DNA of 64,000 nt from Paenibacillus algicola (GCF_005577435.1 NZ_CP040396.1:3414501-3478500), one strand, 5' to 3'. Shown: positions 43,633 through 52,986, counted from the stretch's first letter. Numbers and translations are program-made. The notes: generated from the letters alone by a model not told the origin.

Positions 43633-43901
43633 ACCCCGCTAACTAAGCGGTCCAGAGTGCTGTCTGCATCTTCCTCCGCGTGAAACGCCTCGGACGCCAT
43701 GGTGAGGTTAATCTTGGCCATCTCCATATAACCTCTCTGCATTGACTCACGGATATAGCGCTTCTTCCGCTCGTGCAAATACAGCTTCATGGCCTGCCTG
43801 ATCAATTCACTGCGGTTGGAATTTTCCAGCTGAGCGATCCCATCCACTTCCTGCAAAAGATGATCTGGTAGACTGATCATGATTCGTTTGGTGTTCTGCA
43901 T
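43629..43901 (-). CDS. ndoAI: EndoAI antitoxin (ribbon-helix-helix)
   Basis: 90 residues from ATG 43901 ([20 protein letters not shown]); a GTG three codons earlier is possible. The N-terminal 45 residues form the RHH DNA-binding fold ([20 protein letters not shown], then [13 protein letters not shown]). The C-terminal [16 protein letters not shown] segment ([20 protein letters not shown]) binds the toxin. It neutralises EndoA and probably autoregulates. Confidence 0.95.
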   Translation of the reverse strand: MQNTKRIMISLPDHLLQEVDGIAQLENSNRSELIRQAMKLYLHERKKRYIRESMQRGYMEMAKINLTMASEAFHAEEDADSTLDRLVSGV

Positions 43902-44020
43902 GTTGGCCACCCTTTATTACACCCCCACAACCTTCTTGCCCTGTGCACCAGTATTACGTTATTCAAGGAAATTTATACAAAAATATATATGCCGAAGGTA
44001 TATCATGTATGCTGCATCCC

Positions 44021-44049
44021 ATTATAAACCACACTCGGCACTTCGTACA
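44021..44049 (-). promoter_or_regulatory. Weak putative promoter for ndoAI-ndoA
   Basis: Minus strand: consensus TATAAT (44026-44021) with TGTACG 17 bases upstream (44049-44044). The -35 match is poor. It lies in the 236-base gap after alr. Confidence 0.4.
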
Positions 44050-44137
44050 GACCAACCGACATATTGTTAAGTTCGGGAAAATCAGCACGAATTCCTGCTT
44101 TCCTTGAAAAAACGATACCTGCTCAGATCAAAAAGCA

Positions 44138-45322
44138 TTACAAAAGGGGGTTAACCCGGGTGATCGGCATGCCGCCGCGGATATAGGTGCGGGGCACGCG
44201 ATGTGCTATCATGCAAACCAATTCATAAGGAATGGTACCCAGCCTGGAAGCCAGCTCATCTGCAGAAATACATTCTCCAGATTGCCGGCCGATGAGCACA
44301 ACCTCTTCACCGGCTTTGATTTGTTCCGCCTCTTCGGCGAAATGCTTTAGCGATACCATACACTGGTCCATACAAATGCTGCCGACCACAGGAGCGCGGC
44401 GTCCGCGTATAAGCACCTCCGCATTTCCACTCAGCATGCGCGAGTAGCCATCCGCGTAACCGACAGGAAGCGTGGCAATCCGCTCTTCCTCTTCCGTTAC
44501 ATATCTGGAGCCGTAGCTCACGCCGGATTGCGGCGGCAAGGTTTTGACGTAGACCGCCTGCGTCTTTAACGTCATGACCGGGCGCAGGCTGACCGCTGTG
44601 CGATGGACCTCCTCCGAAGGATAAACTCCATACAAGCTGATGCCGATTCGCACCATATTGAAGGATAATTCGGGAGTGTCAATCGCTGCGGCGCTATTGC
44701 CCGTATGTATAATCGGGATAGAGAAGCCTCCCTCCCGCAGCGCATCCGCCACGCTCTTGAACCGCCGGTGCTGTTCCAGTGTATAGCTCTTGTTCTCTTC
44801 GTCCGCTCTTGCGAAGTGGGTAAACATTCCTTCAATGAAGGCCTGAGGAAGAGCAAAGGCTTCTTCCACAAAAGCTGCTGCCTCTTCCGGGAGCAGCCCC
44901 AAGCGTCCCATGCCGCTGTCAATCTTGATGTGAAGCTTCAGCGGACGATCCAGGGATTTCGGCAGCTTCTGAATGGCTGTCAGCACGTCGCGGCTGAACA
45001 GGGTCACCGTGATGTCCTGCTCCCATGCGGTCATAATCCCCTCAGGCGGGGTATACCCCAGGACGAGGATCGGCAGCGTGATCCCGGCCTTACGCAGCTC
45101 CAGAGCTTCATCCAGAAACGCAACGCTCAGGTAGTCTGCCCCTAAGCGCTCCAGCTCCCGCGATACCTCAACGGCTCCATGGCCATAGGCGTTTGCCTTC
45201 ACACATGCCAGCACCTTCATGCCTTCAGGCACATGTGCCCGGAACGCATTCAAGTTGTCACCCAGACCATCCAGATCAATCTCTGCCTGGGTAGGCCGAT
45301 AAATATGTTGCAATCCAGTCAC
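44138..45322 (-). CDS. alr: Alanine racemase
   Basis: 394 residues. PLP-lysine motif VLACVKANAYGHGAVEVSRE near residue 42 and catalytic tyrosine in SGVSYGSRYVTEE; substrate motif SICMDQCMVSL. PLP-dependent enzyme that converts L-Ala to D-Ala for peptidoglycan in the cytosol. It follows the YdcC-like gene and precedes the EndoA pair, as in Bacillus. Confidence 0.97.
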   Translation of the reverse strand: MTGLQHIYRPTQAEIDLDGLGDNLNAFRAHVPEGMKVLACVKANAYGHGAVEVSRELERLGADYLSVAFLDEALELRKAGITLPILVLGYTPPEGIMTAWEQDITVTLFSRDVLTAIQKLPKSLDRPLKLHIKIDSGMGRLGLLPEEAAAFVEEAFALPQAFIEGMFTHFARADEENKSYTLEQHRRFKSVADALREGGFSIPIIHTGNSAAAIDTPELSFNMVRIGISLYGVYPSEEVHRTAVSLRPVMTLKTQAVYVKTLPPQSGVSYGSRYVTEEEERIATLPVGYADGYSRMLSGNAEVLIRGRRAPVVGSICMDQCMVSLKHFAEEAEQIKAGEEVVLIGRQSGECISADELASRLGTIPYELVCMIAHRVPRTYIRGGMPITRVNPLL

Positions 45323-45536
45323 CTTCTTACCATTATGAATAGCTCTGTTGTCATTAAACTCATGGTAATGTTCTGCCCGGCAACTGTCAATCCGGCCACA
45401 GCTGTGAGAATTCCCATCCTACTGCTGACGCAGTCCCTTCGCGGACAAGCGGACTCGGCTGATTCCGCTAAACCAGGGTGAACACGACTTTCCTGACATT
45501 TTGACACCCCGGTTGAAGAAAGAGGCGAATGGCCTA

Positions 45537-45570
45537 AGATTTGCAGCCATATCCTGATTGCTGCAAATCT
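45537..45570. terminator. Hairpin after the YdcC-like gene
   Basis: A perfect 11-bp stem (45537-45547 with 45560-45570) lies 21 bases downstream of the lipoprotein gene. No T-run follows, so it may act as a weak terminator or stabilise mRNA. Confidence 0.5.
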
Positions 45571-45591
45571 CGGTTATCCGCCTTCATCGTA

Positions 45592-46701
45592 TTACTTACC
45601 CGATTGTCCGTGCATGGAAGCAGCGATTTGCACCATTTCAGAAGCCGGCAGATTCCCGCTCGTAATCCGGTACTCCACGCCTTCTGTCGTCCAGGTCAAG
45701 GTCTGCTGCTCATCCCCTGTAAGCAGGGCCACCGTGAAGCCCAGATCAATGACCTGACCCGGCGCTAGAGATACTGCCCGGTCCAGCGGACGCGATTCCA
45801 TAATCGTGTATTGATAGATGCCATCGTACCTCAGAATCACGGCATGATCCTCGCTGTTGGCCATTTCCTGAATCCCCTTACTCACTACGCCGGCTGGTGT
45901 ATAGGAAGGCTCGATGATGCCGAAAGCCCCCAAATGCTGAGCCGCTGCCGGCTCGGCCGCTGTCCCTGGCTGCTCCCCGGCCGGATCACCTTGTGCAACC
46001 GGCTTTCCATCCTCGCCCACCTCGGCCATCACGTCCTTGTTCTCTTCGTTCATGGCACTCAGATTCCGGTTCGTATCAAATGAATCCTTGGTCAGGTTCG
46101 TATCAAAGGTGAAGTCGCTAAACCTGACATCGACGACGACCTTGGCTTCGGAGTCAGACACCTGAATCTGCTTTGGCGAGTAGTTATCTTTGGCGAGCCA
46201 GATTTTTTGCCGCACCAGAGCATGACTGTGATAATTGGCCGCCACCTCAAACACATAGGCATCCTCGATCTCTGCAAACTGACGCGTGCTATCACTCAGG
46301 ATACTGCCCAGCATCGTCTGATACAGATATACCTGACCCTGATTCTCCGGCCAATCGCTCTTGAAGCGGAAGCTTTTGTTCAGGCTCGGTGTGAGTACAA
46401 AGACCCCTTCATCATTTCGGAGAACGATCTGTGTGAGGTCCTTCTGTCCGTTGGTCAAGCTGATCCGGTAATAGGACGGGGCCTGATACCATACCTCGAC
46501 CTCATATTGCTGCGGCGTCGAGCCGGTGTTGATGGTCATGACTCCCTTGCCCTGGTAGGCCCCCTTCTCGCCTTCCAGCTGATCCGCTACCTTAGCCAGA
46601 TCCTTGATGACTCCTTCTGCATCCTTTTTCCCGCCACAACCCGAAAGCACCAATGTGAAGCATAATACAGCAGCAAGCAGCACCCAAGACACCCGGCGCA
46701 T
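45592..46701 (-). CDS. LolA-fold lipoprotein, YdcC-like (sporulation-associated)
   Basis: 369 residues from ATG 46701, eight bases after AAGGGG; the frame extends 12 codons upstream. Lipoprotein signal ends in TLVLSGCGG. A LolA-like beta fold follows: YQGKGVMTINTGSTPQQYEV, then VWYQAPSYYRISLTNGQKD, and IWLAKDNYSPKQIQVSDSEA. Gene order before alr matches B. subtilis ydcC, expressed in sporulation. The C-terminal third adds a P/A-rich linker and a second small domain. The lipid-carrier role is inferred from the fold only. Confidence 0.85.
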   Translation of the reverse strand: MRRVSWVLLAAVLCFTLVLSGCGGKKDAEGVIKDLAKVADQLEGEKGAYQGKGVMTINTGSTPQQYEVEVWYQAPSYYRISLTNGQKDLTQIVLRNDEGVFVLTPSLNKSFRFKSDWPENQGQVYLYQTMLGSILSDSTRQFAEIEDAYVFEVAANYHSHALVRQKIWLAKDNYSPKQIQVSDSEAKVVVDVRFSDFTFDTNLTKDSFDTNRNLSAMNEENKDVMAEVGEDGKPVAQGDPAGEQPGTAAEPAAAQHLGAFGIIEPSYTPAGVVSKGIQEMANSEDHAVILRYDGIYQYTIMESRPLDRAVSLAPGQVIDLGFTVALLTGDEQQTLTWTTEGVEYRITSGNLPASEMVQIAASMHGQSGK

Positions 46702-46808
46702 GTCATCATCCCCTTTGTGCACATGTTTTGAATTCATTGATACATGTCTATGAGGGACTTGGTCACATTATGCAGACGGGCTTGACAAGCCGGAGAGCGG
46801 ATTCTTTT

Positions 46809-47483
46809 TTAGCGCCTGAAATATTTCTCTTTAAGCTCCCCGGTTAACAGCTCCATCCTTCCTCCTTGAATAATATACAGCGTATCGCAAAGCGACTCTA
46901 AATCTTCATAGTTGTGGCTGGTGAGCAGCAGGGTCTTGCCATCCTCTTTCAGCTTCATTACGATGTCCTTCATATCGTTGTAGGTCTGGTAGTCCAGCGC
47001 ATTAAAGGGCTCATCCAGCACCAAAATATCCTGCCCTTCCATGATGGCCTGGGCAATGCCCAGCTTCTGCTTCATCCCCAGAGAATAATGGGCAACCCGA
47101 GTCTTCAGCTCCGGGTCCAGGCCTACCCGTCTCATGGCGTCTTTGATCTCGGCATCACCAATTCTCCGGTTAATATCAGCGAGAAATTTCAAGTTTTTAT
47201 AACCGCTGTAGGTGGAAATGTATCCCGGGCTATTAATGAACACCCCCACGTGCTCAGGAAAATCAATGTCCTTGCCGAGCTGTTTGCCCCGTACAAAGAC
47301 TTTTCCGGTATCCGGCGCCGTGAACCCGCACAACATTTTGAACAATACGGATTTGCCGCTGCCATTCGCACCGACAATGCCGATGCTCTCCCCCTCCTGA
47401 ATGTCTAAATGAATGTCAGATACTACGGGGATTCCGTTATAAGCCTTGGATACCCCTTCCAGCTTGATCTGTGTCAATGTCAA
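46809..47483 (-). CDS. ABC transporter ATP-binding protein
   Basis: 224 residues. Walker A VGANGSGKSVLFKMLCG, signature region YSLGMKQKLGIAQAI (SLGM for the usual LSGG), Walker B ILVLDEPFNALD and H-loop LLLTSHNYEDL. Short form without the C-terminal extension. It is the last gene of three, after two membrane proteins, 23 bases behind the larger one. Likely energises an ABC-2 type exporter. Confidence 0.93.
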   Translation of the reverse strand: MTLTQIKLEGVSKAYNGIPVVSDIHLDIQEGESIGIVGANGSGKSVLFKMLCGFTAPDTGKVFVRGKQLGKDIDFPEHVGVFINSPGYISTYSGYKNLKFLADINRRIGDAEIKDAMRRVGLDPELKTRVAHYSLGMKQKLGIAQAIMEGQDILVLDEPFNALDYQTYNDMKDIVMKLKEDGKTLLLTSHNYEDLESLCDTLYIIQGGRMELLTGELKEKYFRR

Positions 47484-47506
47484 TCACCTCTTTCAGCATA
47501 GTTGAG

Positions 47507-49075
47507 CTATTGAAACCGCCGTTTATACCCATGGATCAGGATGTACAGCACCGCTGATACCGCTATGACTATAAGGATCAAAAAAATGGTTTGCGGAGGC
47601 AGTCCCTCATACGCGGAGTCCGCCGCAGACATAAAGAGTTGATGCTGTGCCAGGCTGGACATGCCTGCAGGAAGGTATAATGTCCAGGAATATGGAAGAA
47701 GGTAGAGCGCGTACATCAGCAGCAGCCCTCCGAATGCGGCCGTGACTTGCCGACTCCACAGGAACACCAGCAGCATGAGCAGAAACTGCACCAGCAGCTC
47801 CAGCCATTTTACGGCTGTGATATAAACCCAGATCTCATTCCAGCTGAGTGTCAAGTCCGGGATCATTGTAACGCCTTCAGCAGGCAAGCCTGCTAAGGAT
47901 GGAATGAGGAGACTCCCTGTCGTCAACCCGATGGTGTACACCAGCAAATAGATACCGCCTGCAGCGAGGATCGAGGAAGCCCACTGTATTTTGGAAGTAA
48001 GACGGATGGTCAGCAGCATGCTGTGCACCCTTTTTTCATTTTCCAAAAATAGGGCAAGCATATATAACGGGGCCGCATTCATCAGCAGCATCACGAGAAA
48101 ATCTGCCGGCTTGAAATAACCGTGCCCATGCCCCCAAAAGGTATAGATCATGTAGTCCGCCCATGTGCTTGGACCGACTGCCAGGTTGTTCAGCTGCAGC
48201 CATTTCCATAAGCAGATTACAATCGCCAGTGTGGCCAGGATACCCACATTTCGGAATGAAAACAGCTGCGCAGCATAATAAGGCATCACTCCCCGGGGCC
48301 TAGGCCATTTCGGGTGCCATTCAAAGTCTTTATTCCAATATTTGCAGATGAGATACACTGTGCCTCCAAAGATCATTCCCAGTGAAATGTAAGTGACCCA
48401 AAATGCATACGGATAGGTCAGATTGTACATGAAGATGATGTAATTATTGATAAACAGAAACGGGATGCGCGTCAGCTCCGGAATTTTGGATTTCATGGCA
48501 AAGACCATCAGAATAAACAATCCCGCCGTCGTCACAGCAACCCATCTCTTCTCAAGAAAATGATGCAGCGTCATCATAACGAGACCCAGCATGCTTAGCC
48601 CCAGGATCAGATGCAGAACCGACAGCGCGGAGGCCTGCCATGGATGCTGTACAATGTCACTTAATTTCATCAGTACTTCCATCGACAAGTCTTGTTCAGC
48701 CGGCGAAGGAAAACCGGAGCCTGCTGGCAGTCCCAGACCCACACTCATGATGACGGCAAGCTGCACAAGGACAAACACACTTGTATTTAAAGCCCATGCC
48801 GCCGCCTTCACGGCAAAATAGCGAGGGAACCGGGAGATGCGGATCAAGACATAATCCAGATTGTCCTCCAGATAGGTATAGCTGATCCACAGAAACATCG
48901 GCACCATAAAAAAAGTAATGTAGTAATGGTCCACCAGCACAAACAGCACAAAGCTTTCATAGGAGTATGCAAAGCCTTGACGCGCTGAGAGACTGAACAA
49001 AGCGGCGCCCAGCAGGAGCAGAAGCAGCTTCGGCGTATAGAACCTTTTCACATCCCGGAGAAAAACAGCTCCCAT
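47507..49075 (-). CDS. ABC system membrane protein, 522 residues
   Basis: About twelve hydrophobic helices, so probably two permease-like halves in one chain. The first half begins MGAVFLRDVKRFYTPKLLLL; the second begins near residue 265 (AQLFSFRNVGILATLAIVIC). No conserved ABC-2 motif is obvious, but the gene lies between an ABC-2 type permease and the ATPase. Function inferred from context. Confidence 0.75.
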   Translation of the reverse strand: MGAVFLRDVKRFYTPKLLLLLLGAALFSLSARQGFAYSYESFVLFVLVDHYYITFFMVPMFLWISYTYLEDNLDYVLIRISRFPRYFAVKAAAWALNTSVFVLVQLAVIMSVGLGLPAGSGFPSPAEQDLSMEVLMKLSDIVQHPWQASALSVLHLILGLSMLGLVMMTLHHFLEKRWVAVTTAGLFILMVFAMKSKIPELTRIPFLFINNYIIFMYNLTYPYAFWVTYISLGMIFGGTVYLICKYWNKDFEWHPKWPRPRGVMPYYAAQLFSFRNVGILATLAIVICLWKWLQLNNLAVGPSTWADYMIYTFWGHGHGYFKPADFLVMLLMNAAPLYMLALFLENEKRVHSMLLTIRLTSKIQWASSILAAGGIYLLVYTIGLTTGSLLIPSLAGLPAEGVTMIPDLTLSWNEIWVYITAVKWLELLVQFLLMLLVFLWSRQVTAAFGGLLLMYALYLLPYSWTLYLPAGMSSLAQHQLFMSAADSAYEGLPPQTIFLILIVIAVSAVLYILIHGYKRRFQ

Positions 49076-49089
49076 CTTGCTCCCCTCCT

Positions 49090-49896
49090 TTAAGACGGAT
49101 ATACCGTGACTTTTTGAATCCTGCTGAAGTAAAAGGCAATACCCGCCGTGAACAGCAGAGCAAGCGAGGGACCCACAAGCAGAGGCCCATACCCGTGCTG
49201 ATTAACATCAAAAGATTCCGGATTAAAGGCGGTGTAGATTCTGTAGATCTCCAATTGAAGCAGAGATAAAATGAAGTTTTCCAACGTGACATACAGAAAA
49301 GGTCCGGTCAGAATAATAAACACATTCGAAACAAACAAGGACAGCACAAATGCAAGTGTAGCCATCATCGCGGACAGGACTCCTTGCCAGAAGCTGATGA
49401 GCAGACCATAGCTCAGCGGATGATTCACAAACAAGGAGCCCAGAAAGTGCGTTTTCTCTAGCCTGGGACCCGGTTCGCCTGTGCTTTTATCGACTAAGCT
49501 ATAAAACGGAGTGATTTCCGGCTTGATATAGAGTGCGAATATGACGCCGATCATCATGGCGATAAACATGATCGAGAACGAGCTTCCTGCCACCACCAGC
49601 CATTTTGCGGACAGATAGCGCCTTTTACTTACTCTCGGCAGCGTGTACATCAGAAATCCGTCTCGGCGCTCCAAATACATCAGCCAGCCTACAGGCAGAA
49701 CTGCTATTAGCGGAAATAGAAATACAATGATAGAAATGCCGACTTCCCAGGCCTCTAAATCATGCTCTAGTGCATAGCTTTTATAAATGGTTCCACTTAG
49801 AAGAGCTACAGCAAGACTCAAGCTCAGCAGCGTGATCAGGACCGGCCAGCGCAGCTTGCCCCATTCCAATCTGAGCAGATTATTCAACATACTCAC
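49090..49896 (-). CDS. ABC-2 type permease-like membrane protein
   Basis: 268 residues with about six helices. The N-terminus (NNLLRLEWGKLRWPVLITLL) and YLERRDGFLMYTLPRVSKRR, a charged cytosolic loop after the second helix, resemble ABC-2 permeases. First gene of the three-gene set; 14 bases before the 522-residue protein. Possibly controlled by the two-component system encoded just upstream. Confidence 0.75.
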   Translation of the reverse strand: MSMLNNLLRLEWGKLRWPVLITLLSLSLAVALLSGTIYKSYALEHDLEAWEVGISIIVFLFPLIAVLPVGWLMYLERRDGFLMYTLPRVSKRRYLSAKWLVVAGSSFSIMFIAMMIGVIFALYIKPEITPFYSLVDKSTGEPGPRLEKTHFLGSLFVNHPLSYGLLISFWQGVLSAMMATLAFVLSLFVSNVFIILTGPFLYVTLENFILSLLQLEIYRIYTAFNPESFDVNQHGYGPLLVGPSLALLFTAGIAFYFSRIQKVTVYPS

Positions 49897-49964
49897 TCCT
49901 TTTTTTTCTCGGATCTGTCTACAATATAGTCTGCAGCATCCTCATGTACAATAGCTTGAGAAGG

Positions 49965-50016
49965 AACAAGAGCCTTACGGGAATGAACGAAATTTCGTTC
50001 CCATAAAGCTCTTGTT
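49965..50016 (-). terminator. Hairpin after the histidine kinase gene
   Basis: Outer stem aacaagagc (49965-49973) with gctcttgtt (50008-50016) plus an inner stem around gaacgaaatttcgttc (49985-50000). The outer arm touches the stop codon. The T-run is poor, so termination is probable but not certain. Confidence 0.6.
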
Positions 50017-51353
50017 TATGCTTCCGTGCTTGAGGGAAGCCGCACACCGATAGACAAGTAGGCGCCGCCCTGATGCTCCGTATTGGAGGTCAACAGCTTA
50101 CCTTTAAGCTGCACAACCAGCTGCTTCACATTGTACAAGCCAAATCCGCGAGGTCCTTGGGCTGTATTTTTGGTAGTGTAGCCTTTCTCAAACATTTGCA
50201 TGAATGCTGTACTGGATTGGGGTGACCCTGGATTCATTACGAGCAGGTCCACCCACCCTTGCTGAGTCGCTTGCACTCTTACTACGATCTCATTTCCCGG
50301 ATATGAAGCTTCAATCGCATTGTCGATCAGCACGCCCAGAATTTCCACCAGCTGCTGCTCCTCTGCCACGATCTTGTGAAAAGAAGTATAGATTTGCGTG
50401 GTAATTACCATTCCTCGAACCTCTGCGAGCTTCATCTTTGTGTACAGAAAGCCTCCAATCACCTTGCTGTCGAGCTGCAGAATTTCACGAATCCCGGTCT
50501 GTATGATGACGCTGTCTGTATAGGCTGAAATTTGAGCCCGGACCTCCGGCAGGGAGCCGGCGGTTTCCACAATACTGTGGATGGCCAGCAGCTTGTTATG
50601 AAATTCATGCTGTCTGGCGCGCACCTCGGATACCAGCTCGTCAATAGCGGGCAGATACTGCTCGATCGCGGACACTCTTTTCTCATGACGTGCCTGCCGA
50701 TGATGTTCATAAATAATCCAGAGGTTCATACTGATCACCAGCGTAAACACAAGGAACAGAAGCAGCAGGTTCCGGGTCACAAAAGACGTTTCAAAATTAG
50801 CATAGATCACGAGCCCGAGCACCATGACAGAAGACTGAATCAGCATAATCCGCAGAAAGATGCCGTTATAATCTCCTAGATAATGATTTCCCTGCTTTAT
50901 GATCATGGCAGCATAAAGAGCGCCTGCTAGTAGCAATGTGACCCCGCGATGCACATATGGAAAGGCCTCTGCGTCTTGCTCCAGCAGCAAACTGATCCCG
51001 GCAATGCTGAAGGTCCGAAGCAGGATCCAGATCAGAAAGCTTAGAAACGTTACCACGATAACCTTCATATTGGATATAGGACGGAAAAAGCTGCTATTCA
51101 GCATCATCACACACAGAATCAGCACACATAGCAGCACCGGGTTATTGACCGGAAGCAGATCGTAATTATTTACACTGAACCCTGCCCCCCATTCTGTGTA
51201 ATCTACCCTCTGATAGCGGAATATCAAGCAAAGGAGATGAAAGCATATAAACCAGCTCACCGTAGCTTTTGTAAATCTGACGGGTTGTCCGGCCATGCTG
51301 TAACAGATCAAGAGCATGATCACTGTATCCAGCAGAATTTGAAAATAAATCAT
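50016..51353 (-). CDS. AgrC/ComD-like sensor histidine kinase
   Basis: 445 residues. Six or seven helices fill residues 1-215, then a dimerisation helix with the motif RQHEFHNKLLAIHSIVETAG, where the second His is the probable phosphorylation site. The GHKL ATPase follows: N box VLIDNAIEASYPGNEIVVRV, G box GPRGFGLYNVKQLV. This is the HPK10 class that usually detects peptides and pairs with LytTR regulators. The gene start overlaps the regulator by four bases. No signal peptide gene or AgrB is seen. Confidence 0.88.
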   Translation of the reverse strand: MIYFQILLDTVIMLLICYSMAGQPVRFTKATVSWFICFHLLCLIFRYQRVDYTEWGAGFSVNNYDLLPVNNPVLLCVLILCVMMLNSSFFRPISNMKVIVVTFLSFLIWILLRTFSIAGISLLLEQDAEAFPYVHRGVTLLLAGALYAAMIIKQGNHYLGDYNGIFLRIMLIQSSVMVLGLVIYANFETSFVTRNLLLLFLVFTLVISMNLWIIYEHHRQARHEKRVSAIEQYLPAIDELVSEVRARQHEFHNKLLAIHSIVETAGSLPEVRAQISAYTDSVIIQTGIREILQLDSKVIGGFLYTKMKLAEVRGMVITTQIYTSFHKIVAEEQQLVEILGVLIDNAIEASYPGNEIVVRVQATQQGWVDLLVMNPGSPQSSTAFMQMFEKGYTTKNTAQGPRGFGLYNVKQLVVQLKGKLLTSNTEHQGGAYLSIGVRLPSSTEA

Positions 51354-52084
51354 GCATGTCCCCGATTCTTTAGCGCGTGCTTGAAGGTGTGGCCAATGGG
51401 AATGAGCTGATCCGCACCGACCAGCTTGATGGCTCCTTCACTTTTATCGATTTTTTGAATATACGCCGTGTTAATGATATAGCTTTTGTGGCATTGAATG
51501 AACGATTTCTCTCCCAGCAGCTCAGCGATCTTTTTGAGAGACAGTCCAGAAATCCGATCGGACCGTATTTCTTCCCCCGCCGATTTGATGTGCAGCTCCA
51601 GATGCTTGCCGAAGGATTCCACGTAAACAATCTGGTGTATGGGATACTCCAGCACGTGGCTCTTCTGCTCAATACTCAGGATCTCCGGCTGCGGAGTCTT
51701 TCCTGCTCTAAGGTGATCCATGTAGGACAGCACGTCCCGCACCGCATGCAGCACTTCATCCCTTGTAAACGGCTTGATCAGAAAGCCATAGCACTTAATT
51801 TGCCGGTATGCGTTAAGCTCCTCATTGGCAAGTCCGGTGGCGAATAGAATCGGGGTGAAGCTGTAGCACTCCATGGCACGCAGTTCTTTTGCAAGCTGTG
51901 TCCCTTTATAATCGGCTAGCTGAATATCCAGAATAAACAGATCCATTGGATTCGCCAAAGCAATCTGTATCGCTTCTGCGGATTGATCCGTTGTAAACAG
52001 GCTCGCGCCCGGGGCGGCCTCCTGAATACAGGAAGCCAGTAAGCTCACAATGTGAGGCTCATCTTCCACGATGAGTACATTCAC
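51350..52084 (-). CDS. LytTR-family response regulator
   Basis: 244 residues. Receiver domain with phospho-acceptor Asp53 (LFILDIQLADYKG), acidic pocket IVEDEPHIV and a later KPFTRDEVL. The LytTR DNA-binding domain covers residues about 140-240 (YPIHQIVYVESFGKHLELHI, then FIQCHKSYIINTAYIQKI). Regulators of this class bind repeats and often control peptide, bacteriocin or ABC-exporter genes. It is the first gene of the pair and has a good ribosome site. Confidence 0.94.
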   Translation of the reverse strand: MNVLIVEDEPHIVSLLASCIQEAAPGASLFTTDQSAEAIQIALANPMDLFILDIQLADYKGTQLAKELRAMECYSFTPILFATGLANEELNAYRQIKCYGFLIKPFTRDEVLHAVRDVLSYMDHLRAGKTPQPEILSIEQKSHVLEYPIHQIVYVESFGKHLELHIKSAGEEIRSDRISGLSLKKIAELLGEKSFIQCHKSYIINTAYIQKIDKSEGAIKLVGADQLIPIGHTFKHALKNRGHA

Positions 52085-52135
52085 CAGGAAATCCTCCTTA
52101 CCTATATGTCTGCATTTATTCTAACCCCTCACGCC

Positions 52136-52163
52136 AAAAAGGTACAACCTCACGGCTGCACCT
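52136..52163 (-). terminator. Intrinsic terminator after gbsR
   Basis: A 10-bp stem with two G-T pairs (52140-52149 with 52154-52163, loop GTGA on the minus strand) followed by TTTTT. It is 34 bases after the gbsR stop. Confidence 0.85.
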
Positions 52164-52196
52164 CTCCCTCTTCATTCCAAGCGCCTTCGCGCTTCT

Positions 52197-52760
52197 CTAC
52201 TCCCCTGGCGGTTCTTTAGGAACCAGCTTGAAAATCTCTCCGCTGACAAAGGTGTCGATCAATCGGTCCAGCCATTCGTAGTAGGCAACGGCCTCCTTGA
52301 TTCTGGATACATCCTGCTGCAGAACTGCAATCAGGAGCTCATCCTCATGATGGTCTTTCATGAGCCGGTTCATTTCGTCCACGGATTTTTTCAATATATG
52401 AATGTTGCTCTCCACCGACTTGCGCCACTTGATATCAAAGAAATCGAAGAAGGTCTGATACCAGTCATACTCCACCTCATATAGATCCTTCCGCGAACCC
52501 TTCTCCCATACCTTATGCACCATTTTGTAATCCAGCAGCGTTCGGACTCCGGTACTCATGCTGGTCTTGCTCATCTTCATCTCCTGGCCCATTTCGTCCA
52601 GATTCATCGGCTTATCAGCAAAAAACAGCAGTCCATATAAATGGCCTGTGGAAACGGGAATTCCATATAAGTCCATATTTCTTCCAATATTCTCAATAAC
52701 ACGCTTGCGTATTTTATCTACAGCAGCCTGCCGTTCTTCATCCAGCGGGTACAAGCCCAT
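52197..52760 (-). CDS. gbsR: GbsR-type MarR-family choline/betaine-responsive repressor
   Basis: 187 residues. Winged helix around residues 40-90 (STGHLYGLLFFADKPMNLDE, then EMKMSKTSMSTGVRTLLDYK) and an aromatic C-terminal part (EVEYDWYQTFFDFFDIKWRK) that may form the ligand cage. In Bacillus, GbsR represses glycine betaine synthesis and choline uptake until choline is present; the related OpcR also fits. It is divergent from opuAA, so it probably controls that operon. Confidence 0.9.
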   Translation of the reverse strand: MGLYPLDEERQAAVDKIRKRVIENIGRNMDLYGIPVSTGHLYGLLFFADKPMNLDEMGQEMKMSKTSMSTGVRTLLDYKMVHKVWEKGSRKDLYEVEYDWYQTFFDFFDIKWRKSVESNIHILKKSVDEMNRLMKDHHEDELLIAVLQQDVSRIKEAVAYYEWLDRLIDTFVSGEIFKLVPKEPPGE

Positions 52761-52860
52761 GCTCGAGCCTCCTCTTATTGCTAACCGTCATCTTCTCTAT
52801 TCTCATTGTGTCCTTTAGTGATGAAATTGCATCCATATCGCTCCAAAAGATTCTTGTTCT

Positions 52861-52889
52861 ATTGTAGGTAAAGCTTTTTTAATTGTAAA
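52861..52889 (-). promoter_or_regulatory. Promoter of gbsR
   Basis: Minus strand: TTTACA (52889-52884), 17-base spacer, TACAAT (52866-52861). About 100 bases before the gbsR start. Confidence 0.7.
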
Positions 52890-52900
52890 GAACTCCTGGC

Positions 52901-52940
52901 GGGAGCATTTAGGAGCATCCAAGAGGATATGGGAGCATAA
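52901..52940. repeat. Four helically phased decamers between gbsR and opuAA
   Basis: Consecutive 10-base units gggagcattt, aggagcatcc, aagaggatat, gggagcataa; three share GGAGCAT and the third is degenerate. Ten-base spacing puts each on the same DNA face. They lie between the two divergent promoters. Confidence 0.75.
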
Positions 52941-52945
52941 CTTTG

Positions 52946-52961
52946 TACAGTTTTTACTGTA
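52946..52961. promoter_or_regulatory. Palindrome TACAGT-tttt-ACTGTA, candidate operator
   Basis: A perfect 6+6 inverted repeat with a four-base centre, 25 bases upstream of the opuAA -35 element. Possible GbsR or other regulator site; the 343-base gap 52761-53103 holds this, the decamers and both promoters. Confidence 0.5.
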
Positions 52962-52986
52962 TGAACTTAATGTACGGATTTAACGT

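Noticed and set aside
45323..45591. T-box or riboswitch before alr
   Set aside because: No T-box sequence or conserved riboswitch core; only an 11-bp hairpin that fits the end of the upstream gene.
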